Source of the DNA: Albugo candida
Taxonomy: Eukaryota; Oomycota; Peronosporomycetes; Albuginales; Albuginaceae
Direction of reading: 5' to 3'
NCBI GenBank assembly: GCA_905220665.1
Contig: CAJNAR010000164.1
Coordinates: 186,001-250,000 of the forward strand
DNA: 64,000 nt
The position numbers and the translations under genes were made by a program. The notes beneath the pieces are model-generated. The model saw nothing but the letters and a program-made list of their open reading frames with translations. It was not told where the DNA came from and searched no databases. Positions 37,286 to 49,156 of this stretch are shown here, one piece after another. Within the stretch, counting starts at the first letter, position 1; each line of letters starts with the position of its first letter.

Positions 37286-39962
37286 TCAAGCATGGATCGC
37301 GGTCCGATCCTTCTCTGCAACAATCCACATGCTGTCATCTTCTAGATCAAGCCGTTCTGCCAAGGCCATGATGGAGCCTGTTTCGAGCAAGTACGACACG
37401 AGTTGATCGTTTGCGTCCACCATTTTATCTAATGCTTCATCTTCGCGTTCCTCCCTCACCATATTGTCTTGGTAACAGTGTGAAGCACTTTTGACATTAT
37501 TTATTTTGTCGATGATAGAAACGCTTGTATCCTCTGCTTGTAACGGGTTCTTACTGCTGTCACGCAGCCGCCTTGTTTTAATGGTTCCATTTAGCGTCTT
37601 CTCGATTGAGCTGGTCTCATCATCAGAAGATGTCGAAGGAGTTTTGTTGGCATTCGCTTGACTTTCCCCTGAATGTATTTGCGATGAATGCTGAGAAGTC
37701 TCATTGGTACCCGAGAGCATCTTTTGTTGCTGACGCATTGCCGCTTTCTTTTCCCTTGTTCGTTGACGCTTTTTCTGTCGCTTACTTCGTTTGGATGCCT
37801 GTTTAGCTTGCTTCTCATTTGTTTCTTTCTCAGTTTCTTCTTTCCACAAACTCTCTTGATATTTCAAATGGAATACAGTACAATCGCAATTTTTGCAAAC
37901 ATTGCATTTGCATTCATCACAGAAAAAAGTGTCATTGGAATGCTTTGAGAAGGCGCCCATGCAAATCGCACATGTCACAAAATGTTGCTGCCATATTCGA
38001 GAAGCTCGCTTTGCTACCGTTGCCGACTTGTGTGTGACCAGTGTTTCTATATTTGCAGAGGCCATTAAGCCTGCGTACGGATTTGGTGCGTCTGTCCGCT
38101 TTGCTTCTAACTCGCCCACCTGAAGGATTCGCTCAAGACCCTCTAACGCCATCATGACCATACTGGTCTCCTCTAGTAGGTTTCCAAGTATTTGGATGCA
38201 TCCTTCATTCACCAGGTACTCAATCTGACTATCAGACCCGCAAGAGGTTGCATTGAGGACCACCCAACAAGCCTCACTTTTGACTTCTGCGTCTGTTGCC
38301 TCTGCAGAAGCCAAGTTCATAAGCGATGGAATACAACCAGAGTCCAGAACACACTGAATTTGATCAACCGTCCCTGCAGCTATATTGGAAAGCGTCCAGC
38401 ATGCTTCTTTCTGTATTTCACGATTGGAATGGGCAATAAGTCTTCGAAGTGACGGAACCGCTCCGCATTCGATTATGTGCTGCGTGTAGTCATGATCATC
38501 TTCAGCACATACGATGTTGCCGATAGCTCGCAAAGCTGGCTTGGTAACCCGCCAGGATGAATGACTGAGAAGTTCCACAAGCCGGAAACAAACATCGGAA
38601 TCGACCACAGCCTGAATATGAGCACTCGGTCCATCACACAAGTGAGAGAATGCCCAGCAAATGTGACTCAATATCTCTGTGTCTGTACTTGCGAGCATCT
38701 AATAATATCAAGCTGAGAGAAATATGATAGAGCAAAATGATGCCAATCTGATGAGCAAACCTTGGCAAGATATGGCAAAACAATGCTAATGTCGAATACT
38801 GGCCGTGGTTGGCCATCACAAAGATTACTAAGTGTCCAAGTGAGAATTCGAAGCAACGAGAGCCGATCCCAAGATGTCTTTTTCAAATTATTCACAAGTG
38901 GGGCCAACGCGCCAGCATTGAGGACAAGATCACGCGTAGCAGATCCTTCGCCGGCAAGATTGCCCAACACCCATACAGACTGTTCCAGGACCTGAATTGA
39001 GCGACGTTAGCGATTACGGGTAACACTTTTACATCGAATGAGCGTACTTCTTCATTCGAAGAGTCCAGTAAAGATACGAGCGTCGGAATCACTCCATTTT
39101 GCAGCAACACAGCCGTATTATCAGTAGCTCCTGCAGCAATATTTGTCAATGCCCACAGTGCTTCCACCTGCAAAGTCGGTCGATCACGTAGTCGAAGCCA
39201 TTTGATAAGCCGTGGAGTCCAATTTTTCTCGAGCATCTAACACAGCATCGTTACCATCCTTCCATTTGCATTTATGTTGTGGCTACTGACCTGACGAATT
39301 AATAAATCTCTTTCGGAGGAAAGTAGAATGCGTAGTTTCTTTGCAGCTTCCAGCTGTAAATCTGCATTCTCAGAGTTCAACCCGATGTCAATTTTGTTCA
39401 GATCTCCCTGAAAGCTCGAGGATGCAAGGATTTCATTTCCAATATCTTTCCCATGCAAACTCGTTAATGCTTGCAAGTCTACTTTATTTGAAGCAAAATT
39501 TAGTTGATGGGCTTGTTGGGAGGCTTCAGTGAAGATGGACGCATGACGATGGATATGATTATGGATTTGAAGTTGATGTGGATGGATGAAGCCTGAATTT
39601 ACTGGCATTCCGTTCGTCCCGATCATCGCTTCCTCCGCACTCGATATGTGATGATGGATCGTTGTCGTTGTCGAAGTTAAAAGCGCTGCATTATTCCCTA
39701 AATGCATTGATTGATGGTGATGCACGATGTCTCCATTCTCGTTCCGATGCGTTGAAATTGTCGATGAAGAAGATGGAGCGCCAGGATGAACAATCACATT
39801 TGGATTTGCCTTTTTGGCACTTCCTGATGCGTTAATTGTGATGTTTGCTCCTGGCGATAATGGTGATGGTAATGCTGCAACAGCGGCTGCTGTCAATTCT
39901 GCGACTTCAGAAGGTGACCAGAACTGCTTGGAATGCTTTGCTTTCACCGTATTCATGTTCAT
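37286..39962 (-). CDS. Importin-alpha-like ARM-repeat protein with C-terminal Cys-rich domain
   Basis: Four exons on the reverse strand: 39962-39291, 39236-39048, 38991-38761, 38698-37286. Introns are 54-62 bp and the product is 834 residues. About ten ARM repeats carry the importin-alpha NLS-groove signatures WALTNIAAG, WVLGNLAG, WTLSNLCDG, WAFSHLCDG and WTLSNIAAG. Canonical importin alpha is about 530 residues. Here the N-terminal ~190 residues are His/Asn/Ser-rich and show no obvious basic IBB domain. After the ARM repeats come eight cysteines and a histidine (residues ~607-641, CAICMGAF...FFCDECKCNVCKNCDC..FH), resembling a zinc-binding module. A highly basic, coiled-coil-like tract (KRSKRQKKRQRTREKK) and an acidic/Ser-rich tail follow. 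Nuclear import is the likely setting, but the added domains suggest a specialised member. Confidence 0.87.
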
Positions 39963-40466
39963 CCGCTCTACTAATCAGATGAGAAGTGTGGTAAGCAATT
40001 ACGCAATAAAGTGCGTACGTGTGGTATCTCTGATAATATTTGGAGCAGATACGTGCGTTCAGAATGCGATAAATAACTTCCACTTTGTTGTTTTGTTTGG
40101 ATTTCCTTCGTAATCGCTCAAGATTCGCAAAGAGCAGATAGTATTGTAATATCCGGAACAAAGCTGTAAGATTCCGTTTTGAAGTCAGTTTTTTGTATCA
40201 GAGCAATTACGTTCCCTTATTTGTAATCTCGTGTATCTAATGAGTACGTAATCAGCACTTTATGGATCAATTCTCACGTTACGGACCGCCGCCACCGCCA
40301 AAAACTAAAAATATTTTGGCCGGAATTTAAGAACAGATCAAATGATGATTTTCAGAACTTCGCTTTTGAACAGTAAGCATGGCATTTATTTCAGGATAGT
40401 CAGAGGGTTTCATTATATTACAGAATAGTCTAGAATAGCGTCGATAATGACAGTGCAAAGTGCCGG

Positions 40467-42298
40467 TCATGATTGACGGGCATACATAACGAGTTGTGAT
40501 GGACACAAGAAGCCGCATAAGGCTTCACTGGTAGTTCGATCGCCAGTCGGTATTGTATGATGGATATCCACTACAGGTTCAGACAGATGGAGATTGGTGA
40601 TCCGATGTATCAATCCTTCTGTCTGTGCATCCCAAATAAGAACAGATTTCGTAAATTCATCACCAGATGCAACAAAAGTGCGATTTTGCTGCTTCCATAT
40701 CGCTGAGCGGCACAACATCGTCGGAGTCGAGTGACCGATAAGAGTGCACTGTGGTGTGAGTACGTCTGGGAATCCACCAAGCGATGGTAGATTGTACAGA
40801 ATATGCTTTGCGTGGACTTGTTTCTGAGTTCGTGTGGAGATGAGTATCGTATTTTCCGTCCAGGATGAGGAAGTGCAATTACCATCGACTGGTATGGTCT
40901 TTATGTTTTCTTGTGGATTATTGGATGCATCAGTCGAGTCCAATCGCCATAAGGAGCAACTACTGAATGTTGCAGCCATGATAGACTCGCTTCCATCGTC
41001 AGAAGGGATGATCTTAAGTGAATGTACAGGTTGACGGTGAGGTAATTTCCACATCATCAATGCATTTTGTTGCTCTGTATTCCTAATATCAAGCTTCCTC
41101 AAGTCATACTTGCCGACAGTTCCATCGTGAAATCCGCACAAAATGATGTTGCTATCGTTCTGGCTAAAGCTGCATGACCAGCCTTGACGTTTTTGTATGG
41201 GAAGCTTAAATCTGGCAACAACACTATACCAGCGCAAATCTGTTACTGCGAGTACTCCATCAAAGGCTGTCGTTAGTACCAGCTCGTCAGTCGCACTTAT
41301 TTTCAGATCACGGACGGCGGTTTGATGAACCGGGATTTGGGTAATGTGCCCGGAATCGAGTGTACTAACACATTTTATGCCAAAGGATGCTGTTGAAAAA
41401 GATTCTCCAATACAGATTGCACTGCACGATCGTTTGATTTCAAATACGCGTGATTGACGCAGAGCATGTCGAGAAACTTCTCTATACTTCCAAGGTACTA
41501 TACCCTCACTTTCTTCATACGAATGCTCACACAGATTAGACAAACTTTGCTTTTCCATACCGTCACGTTTGAGCCCTGAACCACGACCTTCTAAATGATA
41601 CTGACTCAATCGCTGCGTCTGCTGGCGCTGTAGTTGAAATTCGAGATCAGCGTAAAGTAGCCTCCACTTTTCCGTTGCTGATGTCAATTCTTTTACACAG
41701 TTTTGAGCGATTTGGAGTTGCAGCTGTGTTTTGGAGAGCACGGTCTCAGCCTGGGTCGAATGCATGGAGAATCATGAGCTATAAATCATCAATGCATCAA
41801 TGATCGTACCTCAAGTCGACGATTTTTTTCCATCATGAGATTTTGTCTCAGTTCCTCTGACCCAGAATTGTCCACCACAGCGATGTGATCAGAGTATAGC
41901 GGATGCACATCAACTCGACGCATGTTTACGTTACAATTTGGACAAGTCCGGCGTTCACGGATCCATCGTTCTATACATTTCTTTCCAAACAAATGGCCAC
42001 ACTTTAAAGCACTTAATCGATGCTTTCCGGTTTTAGTACATGACTCATAACAAATTGAGCACTCGTAAGGTTTGCATAATCGTCTGGATGCATCCTTTTG
42101 CATTTTCTCTGCTTTTTTCTTCCCTGGTGAGGGAGTAATCTTACTTCGTTTCGGAGCCGAACCACAGTCTTGTTCAGTGTTTATAGCTACTTCTGTTCCA
42201 GTAGAATGTAGATGATGCATCTGCATCAAGCCTTGCTCAACCTCATGCTCTGATCTCAAAGAATTTTCTTCTGAGATATTGATCGCATTTTCCACCAT
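40467..42298 (-). CDS. RFWD3: RFWD3-like RING/WD40 E3 ubiquitin ligase
   Basis: Two exons, 42298-41810 and 41750-40467, with a 59 bp intron, give 590 residues. The RING finger at residues 80-122 has the spacing C-x2-C...C-x-H...C...C-x2-C. It matches the RFWD3 variant closely (HRLSALKCGHLFGKKCIERW). A coiled coil (residues ~150-200) and a WD40-like C-terminal half follow. RFWD3 ubiquitinates RPA and RAD51 at stalled forks and is needed for interstrand crosslink repair. The N-terminus contains a basic patch (PKRSKITPSPGKKKAEK) that could serve as a nuclear localisation signal. The start is the first in-frame ATG; an upstream frame opening uses only TTG. The gap to the importin-alpha-like start is about 0.5 kb and holds no other gene. 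Confidence 0.9.
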
Positions 42299-43314
42299 TT
42301 CTATCAATGAATGTATTCATTCCTTTAGATCAGCGACAATTGACCAGTCATTTTACAGCATTTAGACGCATTTTGAATTCATCTAATGGAACGCTTTCTC
42401 CTTATAAACAGATGAAAATACGCCATTGATGTAAGTCGGTCTCGCTCAAGTCCCTGCAGATTATCCTTGCACAGTCAGAGGTGTAAAGGTCACTCTGCTA
42501 GTTAAAAAGACCGAGCTTTTATCCATTATTGGAGCTCTATGTCTCAGATTCTAAAGACGATGCAACTTACGAAGGAGCTCGACATCTTCATGTTTCGGAC
42601 GCCAAATAATAAAATTCTCGAGCATTCATTCAAACAAGTTGCATTCAACTTCTGGAGTTTTTCTCAGCAAACTCTACCAGATTCTCATTTTGACCATTTT
42701 CGACGCAGTATGGTGCTATAATTCACTTTCGATTGGAAGCATTGCCTCATGGACATGGATGGAAGAATTATCACAGAAAAGTGATAAAATCTGCCAATCG
42801 CCGCATCCAGTGCAACTAAATACCTAACAACGAAGTACAAGAGGGCGAACAAGATAACAGAGCGCATCGATCTGAACGACTTGCCAGCGCACATCAACTG
42901 TTGCATTCAAGAGCAAAGAATTCTTCTGAAACACTATTAACAAAGTTTGAAAAGATTTGATACATATTAACATCAACAAATCACATCTGAAACTAAGCGT
43001 CTTGAGCATGTAGTTGCTCTTGTTATATAGCAATCATAGTACACTAGTGACCGAATGTCGATTGACATAAGCTTACAGAAAAGTTAATTTAGCAGATTGC
43101 CTTCAATCGGGAAGGAATTACAAGGCTCCCACATTTTATCATACAACACTGATGGAAGTGAGGCTCTATCACGCGAGTCCATCGCCACGAAAATGAATTG
43201 TCGGCAATTCATTATACAATTCATTTTTGAGTACGCACAAAATTCAAGCCCAAAGCGCGGGAAGAATTACCTTGCCGCATTTTCGGCAATTTTGCTGACT
43301 GGTTGACACAGCTC
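42299..43314. other. Divergent intergenic interval (likely shared promoter region)
   Basis: About 1 kb separates the starts of the RFWD3-like gene (minus) and the TQT-motif gene (plus). The only open frames are short and lack motifs. Nothing specific could be identified. Confidence 0.5.
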
Positions 43315-44484
43315 ATGTCTGAGGGTTACCAGCGACGTATCTGGAGAGTATCGAAAGAACTGGATCGCTTAGCACTTACGTGTCAGCAACATCACCTACA
43401 AACAAAGCAGCGCGATGGATTACCCGAGTGGAAGATCCCACCCTCACTACCAGCTGGAATTGCAAGCGCAACGGCACTGAAAAGAGATCAAATGCATCGA
43501 AGAATCCATCAGAGACAAAGCGAACCTTCGAAATCTGTGCCACTGTATTTTGCGTGGAATTATGACGATCCGAATCGAGACAAATGCCACCAGCTACGTG
43601 CAGAAAGTCAGACTTGCTTGAATCAGCTTCAGTCATCGCCGCAATTGATTTATGAGGAGGAAAAGAAGGAAGATGTATTGAATGAAGATGAGAGTCAGTG
43701 TACTCAGACTCTGAATGCTTTATCATTATGTGATGTGGTAGATGGCAACACCAAAATGGTTGCTAGTGAGAAGCCATGCACTGAACAGATAAAAGAGAAA
43801 AAAGAGAATGATCGACCAGTGGATCATTCACAGACTTCGAAAATCTATAAGTCAAAAGTTATTGCAATAAAGCCTTGTAGGCGGAAGGCTGAGCAATGCA
43901 GGGGTAAGAGTGATGAGGCATACGGAGTAGCGAAGCGTCTGGAGAGAGACTTATTCGCTAATTTGTTATCCGACGAAAGCCACGACACAGTGGAAGCCTG
44001 TCATTCGCAGAGCTGCATTGATCATGAGATTCCTGATAAGACCGACAAGAAGCAAAACGAGTCCCATAGTCTACTAGCTGATGAAGGTGTCCAGCAGACG
44101 AGTCGCGAGACTAATACACCGTGGAAGTCTGAAAGTGCCCGCTGGTCTAAACCGAATATTGTGAAATTCGTGGAAGCAAGTACTCAGACTACTTCAGATT
44201 ATATCGACTATATCGAAAGACGAAACTCTTCGACACAAACAACAGCAGAGTATGTTTTCGACAAACCACATCGTGCATGCAATGAAGCGGAACAGAAAGG
44301 AAAAAATACACGTAGATCGATGACAACGCGACGTAAGCCAATCCAGCGGAATTTAAAAAAAGAAAGTCCGATCTTCCTTTATCAGAGATACCCCCCTGAA
44401 TCTCAAAGATTATGCGAACGAACAACCTATAAGACGTCATTTAGCAAACGGAAAAGCAAAATGTCGCTGTCTGAAAAACTTTGA
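43315..44484 (+). CDS. Disordered protein with dynein-light-chain-type TQT motifs
   Basis: A single 390-codon frame; the ATG at 43315 is the first in frame (MSEGYQRRIWRVSKELDRLA). The protein is Lys/Glu/Ser/Gln-rich and appears mostly disordered. It contains three TQT tripeptides, at about residues 130-132 (QCTQTLN), 290-292 (ASTQTTSDY) and 307-309 (SSTQTTAEY). The last two are near-identical units 17 residues apart. TQT is the core of the LC8/DYNLL dynein-light-chain binding motif, so a scaffold bound by LC8 is plausible, perhaps at a flagellum or on microtubules. That role is inference. No known domain was recognised. A short open frame follows at 44599-44769, before the next gene on the opposite strand. 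Confidence 0.75.
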   Translation: MSEGYQRRIWRVSKELDRLALTCQQHHLQTKQRDGLPEWKIPPSLPAGIASATALKRDQMHRRIHQRQSEPSKSVPLYFAWNYDDPNRDKCHQLRAESQTCLNQLQSSPQLIYEEEKKEDVLNEDESQCTQTLNALSLCDVVDGNTKMVASEKPCTEQIKEKKENDRPVDHSQTSKIYKSKVIAIKPCRRKAEQCRGKSDEAYGVAKRLERDLFANLLSDESHDTVEACHSQSCIDHEIPDKTDKKQNESHSLLADEGVQQTSRETNTPWKSESARWSKPNIVKFVEASTQTTSDYIDYIERRNSSTQTTAEYVFDKPHRACNEAEQKGKNTRRSMTTRRKPIQRNLKKESPIFLYQRYPPESQRLCERTTYKTSFSKRKSKMSLSEKL

Positions 44485-44598
44485 ATACGCAATTTGGTTC
44501 TAGCTTTCTACTTACGTCAATTTTCTTGGTATCGTTTCACATATGAGCGAGGCATTTCCTTTATCACCCTACGCTTGTAAAGCTTGATCTCTATCAAC

Positions 44599-44769
44599 AT
44601 GATCCAGTCAGATTTTATTACTGAAAGCAATCGGATCATTTGGAAATTTGGCGATCCGAGTGCGCTTTGGGAGACATCGACAATAAAGAGACTCAGCAAC
44701 AAGGTACAGAGGATGAAGAACCGAAGAACCCTGCGAAGTGTTGATACGCGAAGCTGTAATTCAAAATAG
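44599..44769 (+). CDS. Possible small ORF or 3' exon, unknown
   Basis: A 56-codon frame starting MIQSDFITESNRIIWKFGD ends at TAG 44767-44769, 52 bp from the stop of the gene on the other strand. Its first half looks protein-like and its second half is basic. It could be a separate small gene or a last exon of the TQT-motif gene, but no convincing splice pair was found. No family was recognised. Confidence 0.25.
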   Translation: MIQSDFITESNRIIWKFGDPSALWETSTIKRLSNKVQRMKNRRTLRSVDTRSCNSK

Positions 44770-44821
44770 ATACTACGCAGCAATGTGATCGAACTATACA
44801 TCCCGACGCGCTGACTCCAAC

Positions 44822-45349
44822 TTAATCATCCAATTGGTACATCTCTTGGTAAAAGTCTGCAATTCTTGCTTCCAGTCGATCTTTCTCAAGAACAGGAACC
44901 GATTTTGCCTGAATAATAATATGTGGAGGCAACGGTGTGTATGGAGAAATGTCTTCACGTGCGGCCAATTTGCACGCATCAGCTAATATTCCAACGCTTA
45001 TCGATGGGGAAGCCGTCACCGTCTTTTTTGAAGCGAATGATATCTTTTTCTGTATTTGAAGCTTTTTCCTCTGATAGTACTCGGCGCAGTTTGGGTCTAA
45101 TAACAATTGACTAATATGTTCAATTCGCTCTCTCTCCTCAATGTTGTGCGCATTTCCATTGCGTTCAATCGAATCTAAAAATTGATCTAAACGACTGCGA
45201 ACTTGGTAGGGTATCGACGCGTTTCGTCCATTTGATTTGATTTTCTTGTTTTTTGAGTCGCTCGTGGGAGCTGATTGAGACGATATTTTAGCCGCAATGC
45301 GTCGAGCTGCTTCTTGTTTGGAGCGAGCGATGCGATCGTCCAAATCCAT
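44822..45349 (-). CDS. Uncharacterised helical protein
   Basis: An uninterrupted 175-residue reading frame on the reverse strand starts at ATG 45349 (MDLDDRIARSKQEAARRIAA). It is rich in charged helical segments (DQFLDSIERNGNAHNIEERE, YYQRKKLQIQKKISF) and has a Ser/Lys linker. No signal peptide or membrane segment is seen and no family was recognised. The start codon lies only 11 bp from the ATG used by TAF5 on the opposite strand, so the two genes share a promoter region or have overlapping 5' ends. A nuclear or RNA-related role would be a guess. Confidence 0.75.
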   Translation of the reverse strand: MDLDDRIARSKQEAARRIAAKISSQSAPTSDSKNKKIKSNGRNASIPYQVRSRLDQFLDSIERNGNAHNIEERERIEHISQLLLDPNCAEYYQRKKLQIQKKISFASKKTVTASPSISVGILADACKLAAREDISPYTPLPPHIIIQAKSVPVLEKDRLEARIADFYQEMYQLDD

Positions 45350-45360
45350 GATCTGGTTGA

Positions 45361-48179
45361 ATGTCGCACGAAGGTATATCGTCCAGGGGAATTCATGCTA
45401 TTTCTCTCATGAATTCATACCAAGCGCCGACTTTGAACGCTTCTAACGGAGAGGGTGCTGGGACGTCGTCAACGGAAATAGGAGGAAATTGCATGCAATC
45501 GAACGGGAGTCATATTGATTTCGTTGCCGAGTCTCAGACGGTTACAACAGCTATGGAAAACACGGCCGAAACCAAATGTGTAGCATCCCGCAGCACGAAC
45601 TCCGTTGATACTTTATTGGTGAGATATTTGGAAAGTTTGGGATATCAAGTTATACCATCCAAAGCGCTATCAAATGCGCCGGAAGACGCAACCCAACAAG
45701 AGAGCAATTCACTAGCAGCCGAGTCAAACAAAACGGAGCACACCATACCAAATGGAGCTGTTCAGCGTTCTTTGATGGAATATGCAACGACTGTGGGGTT
45801 GAAAGCGCATGAAATTATGTTTAATCATCTTGTAAGTCTTTCTTATTCTTTTGATCTCTTATCAGCCACTCAATAATTTCTGAAGCTATTCCATGGACTA
45901 GAAGGCTCCAATCCTTACCGATATGAGGAATCGTATCGAAAGTTAATGGAATGGATCTGCAATTCGCTCGATATGCTCAAAGTACGCATTATCTTTTACA
46001 AAGAAAAAGTGTTTTGATCTCAGAATTTTCGTTATAGTATGAGCTTCACGGAATCGCGTTCCCGCTGTTCGTACATTCGTACTTGGAATTGATGATGAAA
46101 GGATTCGAAAAAGAAGCAAGAGGCTTTTTCATACGTCACGCAAAAGATCATTTTCGTCTACATCAAGAAGAGATAAGGATGCTGAGTTTGATTTCAAAGG
46201 TCGAACATCTCAAAAAAAGTGAGTACGCTCAACAGCGTATGCACAGCAGATTTCACATACAGCTGAGTATGCTATCGTTTCAACTGTTGAATGCATTCGT
46301 CAAACAAGAACAAATGTTTTTATTATTGAGCATACTGAACACACGTATTCAGCTATCAGTTACGAGTTTTCATCCTGGTCTCCAGATCCAGCAATTAAAC
46401 GATACGGATGCGTCCCTAATCGGGTCAAATCTTGTCGATCCGGTGATTTGGGATCAAGGGAAGAACGAGCAGAAAAGATCATTATCAGAACACGTCGCGG
46501 ATGATATCTTTCTTCAAGCTAGATCAAACGAGAGCGAGATTGGAATCCCGACTACACAGGGCGAATACAGTATGTCGTATCTGGTTCAGATAGCTGGAGG
46601 GTATGGCTCTCACGTTGGAGATCTGAACGTAATTCCGATATGCTGGGGTGTTCTGCCGGAGTGCAAAATACCAAGATTGGATAATTCGGATGCGATTATA
46701 CTGGACGACGAAAACTCTGCGAACAATACTAACGTCGGAGGTCACAATGGTGTTCCCGGCGTTCCAGCAGCCATACAAAGTAATGATAACAATGACAAGA
46801 AAACCGCTCCACTTGACATATCGAAATCAACCAGTGCAGATGACTTGGATCCAACACAAGCTTTCAGCAATGAAGAACGAACTTTGGATGCAACAGCTAT
46901 CGAATCACAACGCAAATCTAAGCGTTTCAAAACCGAGAATGAAGCAAGCAGTACCAAAAACGTACTAAAAGAGATTGGTCCGCTTCCAGATCGGAAAACG
47001 CCTTTTTTTGCCGATATCATGGAAAAATTAGTATTACGTGAGCTGGCTGAGACGAAGGTGGCCGTCATGGAAGATTTACGCTCACGTGTCTCACTCGGCA
47101 AGTCAAATCTCCCGTCGTCATTGTGCTTTACATTTCTCAATGCCTCGACGCACATCACAAACATCGCATTCAACAGTGACGCAGCACTAGTGGGAGCAAG
47201 TTGTGAAGATGGCTCATTCCGTGTCTGGCGGAACGATAATCAACCTCTCGGTACACCCACCGGCGCTGTGGCCTCTCGAAATACTCCCAACGAAAATGAA
47301 CTGCGCGCAATTCTCCGAGGTCATTCAAACGCAGTATATGGAAGTTCTTTTTCACCAGATAGCCGCTTTGCGTTGACGTCATCGGCGGATTCAACTATTC
47401 GACTATGGAGTTTGGCAGCCCGAAGTAATGTTGTTGTCTATCGATCTCACAGCGGGTATCCTGTATGGGATGTGGAATATGGGCATTATGGGTACTACTT
47501 TGCGTCTTGTTCGATGGACCGTACAGCACGACTGTGGAGTACAGATCATATCACGCCTTTGCGGATATACGCTGGACACTTATCCGATGTCGACTGCGTG
47601 CGTTTCCACCCAAATCATCATTATATAGCTACGGGTTCCAGCGATAAAACTGTCCGCTTGTGGGACGTTCAAACGGGAAAATGCATTCGAGTATTCACGG
47701 GTCATTTCCATGGAGTGAAATGTTTAGCATTTTCTAGAAACGGGCGATATTTAACTAGTTCTGGAGATGATCAGTATATAAATATTTGGGATTTGCAAGC
47801 TGGCAAACGACTGGAGACTTTGGTGGGTCATTGCGACTCTGTGACATCTTTGGATTTTAGTTGTGAGAGTAGTGTTCTTGCAAGCGGTGGAATGGATGGT
47901 ACAGTACGATTTTGGGATATGCAGACTCTGACTGCCAAATCGGTTCTTCCATTTGCAGCTCGAAACGATAGCACCCGGAAACTTCCTTACGACCATCAAC
48001 AATCCGGCCACAATGTCGGAAAGCACGTACATTACTTGCAGTCCGATGCACTGAAAAATTTCCAGTCATCTCAATTTTTACTGAAAACTTTGAGAACGAA
48101 GCAGACTCCGATTTACAAATTGCAGTTTACTCGCCGTAACCTGCTACTTTGTGGGGGAGTCCATATGTCCACAGAGTAA
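45361..48179 (+). CDS. TAF5: Transcription initiation factor TFIID subunit 5 (TAF5)
   Basis: Three exons, 45361-45831, 45886-45981 and 46038-48179, with 54 and 56 bp introns, give 902 residues. The NTD2 domain follows the first exon (YRYEESYRKLMEWICNSLDM, FPLFVHSYLELMMKGFEKEA). A C-terminal WD40 propeller has at least six repeats (RGHSNAVYGSSFSPDSRFAL, TGSSDKTVRLWDVQTGKC, SSGDDQYINIWDLQ). The final PIYKLQFTRRNLLLCGG matches the conserved TAF5 C-terminus. TAF5 scaffolds TFIID and, in many species, SAGA, acting in RNA polymerase II initiation. A ~110-residue acidic/Asn-rich linker separates the domains. The ATG at 45361 is the upstream-most; a second Met at codon 17 would leave more room for a promoter against the divergent neighbour. 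Confidence 0.95.
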
Positions 48180-48253
48180 TTTGAATACAATAACTAGACT
48201 TGGGGCTCTGCAAGATAATGGAGTTCTATTAAACTTTGTGCACACTTTTTTCT

Positions 48254-49051
48254 TCACCTTTTCCGATGCGCAAAAAGTTCAAAAATGAGCTTAGTGACAG
48301 TGATTGCAGCAGCAACAGCGCTCGTGCATACAGCAATTTTGATCTGCTTTTGCATGGTATCCATTAGGTCGTGTAAATGTGCTTCGTGCTGGGCTGCGTA
48401 CTTGCCCATAACATCCGGCTCCAAGTTGACTAGATCACCAATCTTTTTCTTTGGTAGCGTGACGCAATTTTGAGTGTGCTGGATCAACATGAGCGTAAAC
48501 CAATTCTCGTCGCGATTCACTTGACACACCGTGAGGCTGGTGCCGTCCACCGCAATGTAGCTTTTGGGAAGTACATGATCCAGAATCTTTTTCGACGTTT
48601 GAATTTTCACCCAGAGAGATTCAATTTCCTTTGTGAAAGATAGAATAGTTCCTGTGCCATCGACATGACCTTGGACAAAATGACCGCTGTTGCGAGCATC
48701 CGCGCGGATACTTCGCTCGATATTGACGAGATCACCAGGCTTCAATTGTCCCAAATTTGTACAACGTAAGCTACAAAAAAAAGTGAGCTTGGAGTACTAT
48801 TCCGTTCATCATGAACGATCTTACGTTTCCGGAGCCACTCCAAATGTGAAGCCTTTGTGATCGAATTTTGTTACGGTCAAACATGTACCGTTTATTGCGA
48901 TACTACAGCCGATATAAGCACCCTCTAATGCAAGTTTAGCTGCTACAGCAAGCTCGTATCCTGCAGCTACTTCTCCATTCCAGAGTAAGAGGTTGTCATG
49001 CTGTTGCATGGACACAACTGTTCCGATTTCTTCGACAATTCCCGAAAACAT
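48254..49051 (-). CDS. Riboflavin synthase (alpha subunit) with hydrophobic C-terminal tail
   Basis: Two exons, 49051-48825 and 48770-48254, with a 54 bp intron that ends in a T-run and GTAG, give 247 residues. The start MFSGIVEEIG is the family signature. Lumazine-binding repeats are visible: INGTCLTV in the first barrel, GHFVQGHVDGTG and VDGTSLTV in the second, linked by APETLRCTNLG. The enzyme dismutates 6,7-dimethyl-8-ribityllumazine to riboflavin. Riboflavin synthases are usually about 200-220 residues. This one ends in an extra hydrophobic helix (IAVCTSAVAAAITVTKLIFELF) followed by AHRKR, resembling a tail anchor. Membrane attachment is inference. Its neighbour on the same strand, 105 bp upstream, is the patatin-like gene. 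Confidence 0.93.
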
Positions 49052-49156
49052 ATGAAAGATACAAAATGAAATATTATGCTTAAATATAAAATGAGACGGG
49101 TTATACGATCAGAGAAATCACAAACTCTAGAGTCAAACATGAATATGTATGCAGCA

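Noticed and set aside
43097..43306. Upstream open frame before the TQT-motif gene as a first exon
   Set aside because: No splice pair joins it in frame to the 43,315 gene and it has no recognisable motif.
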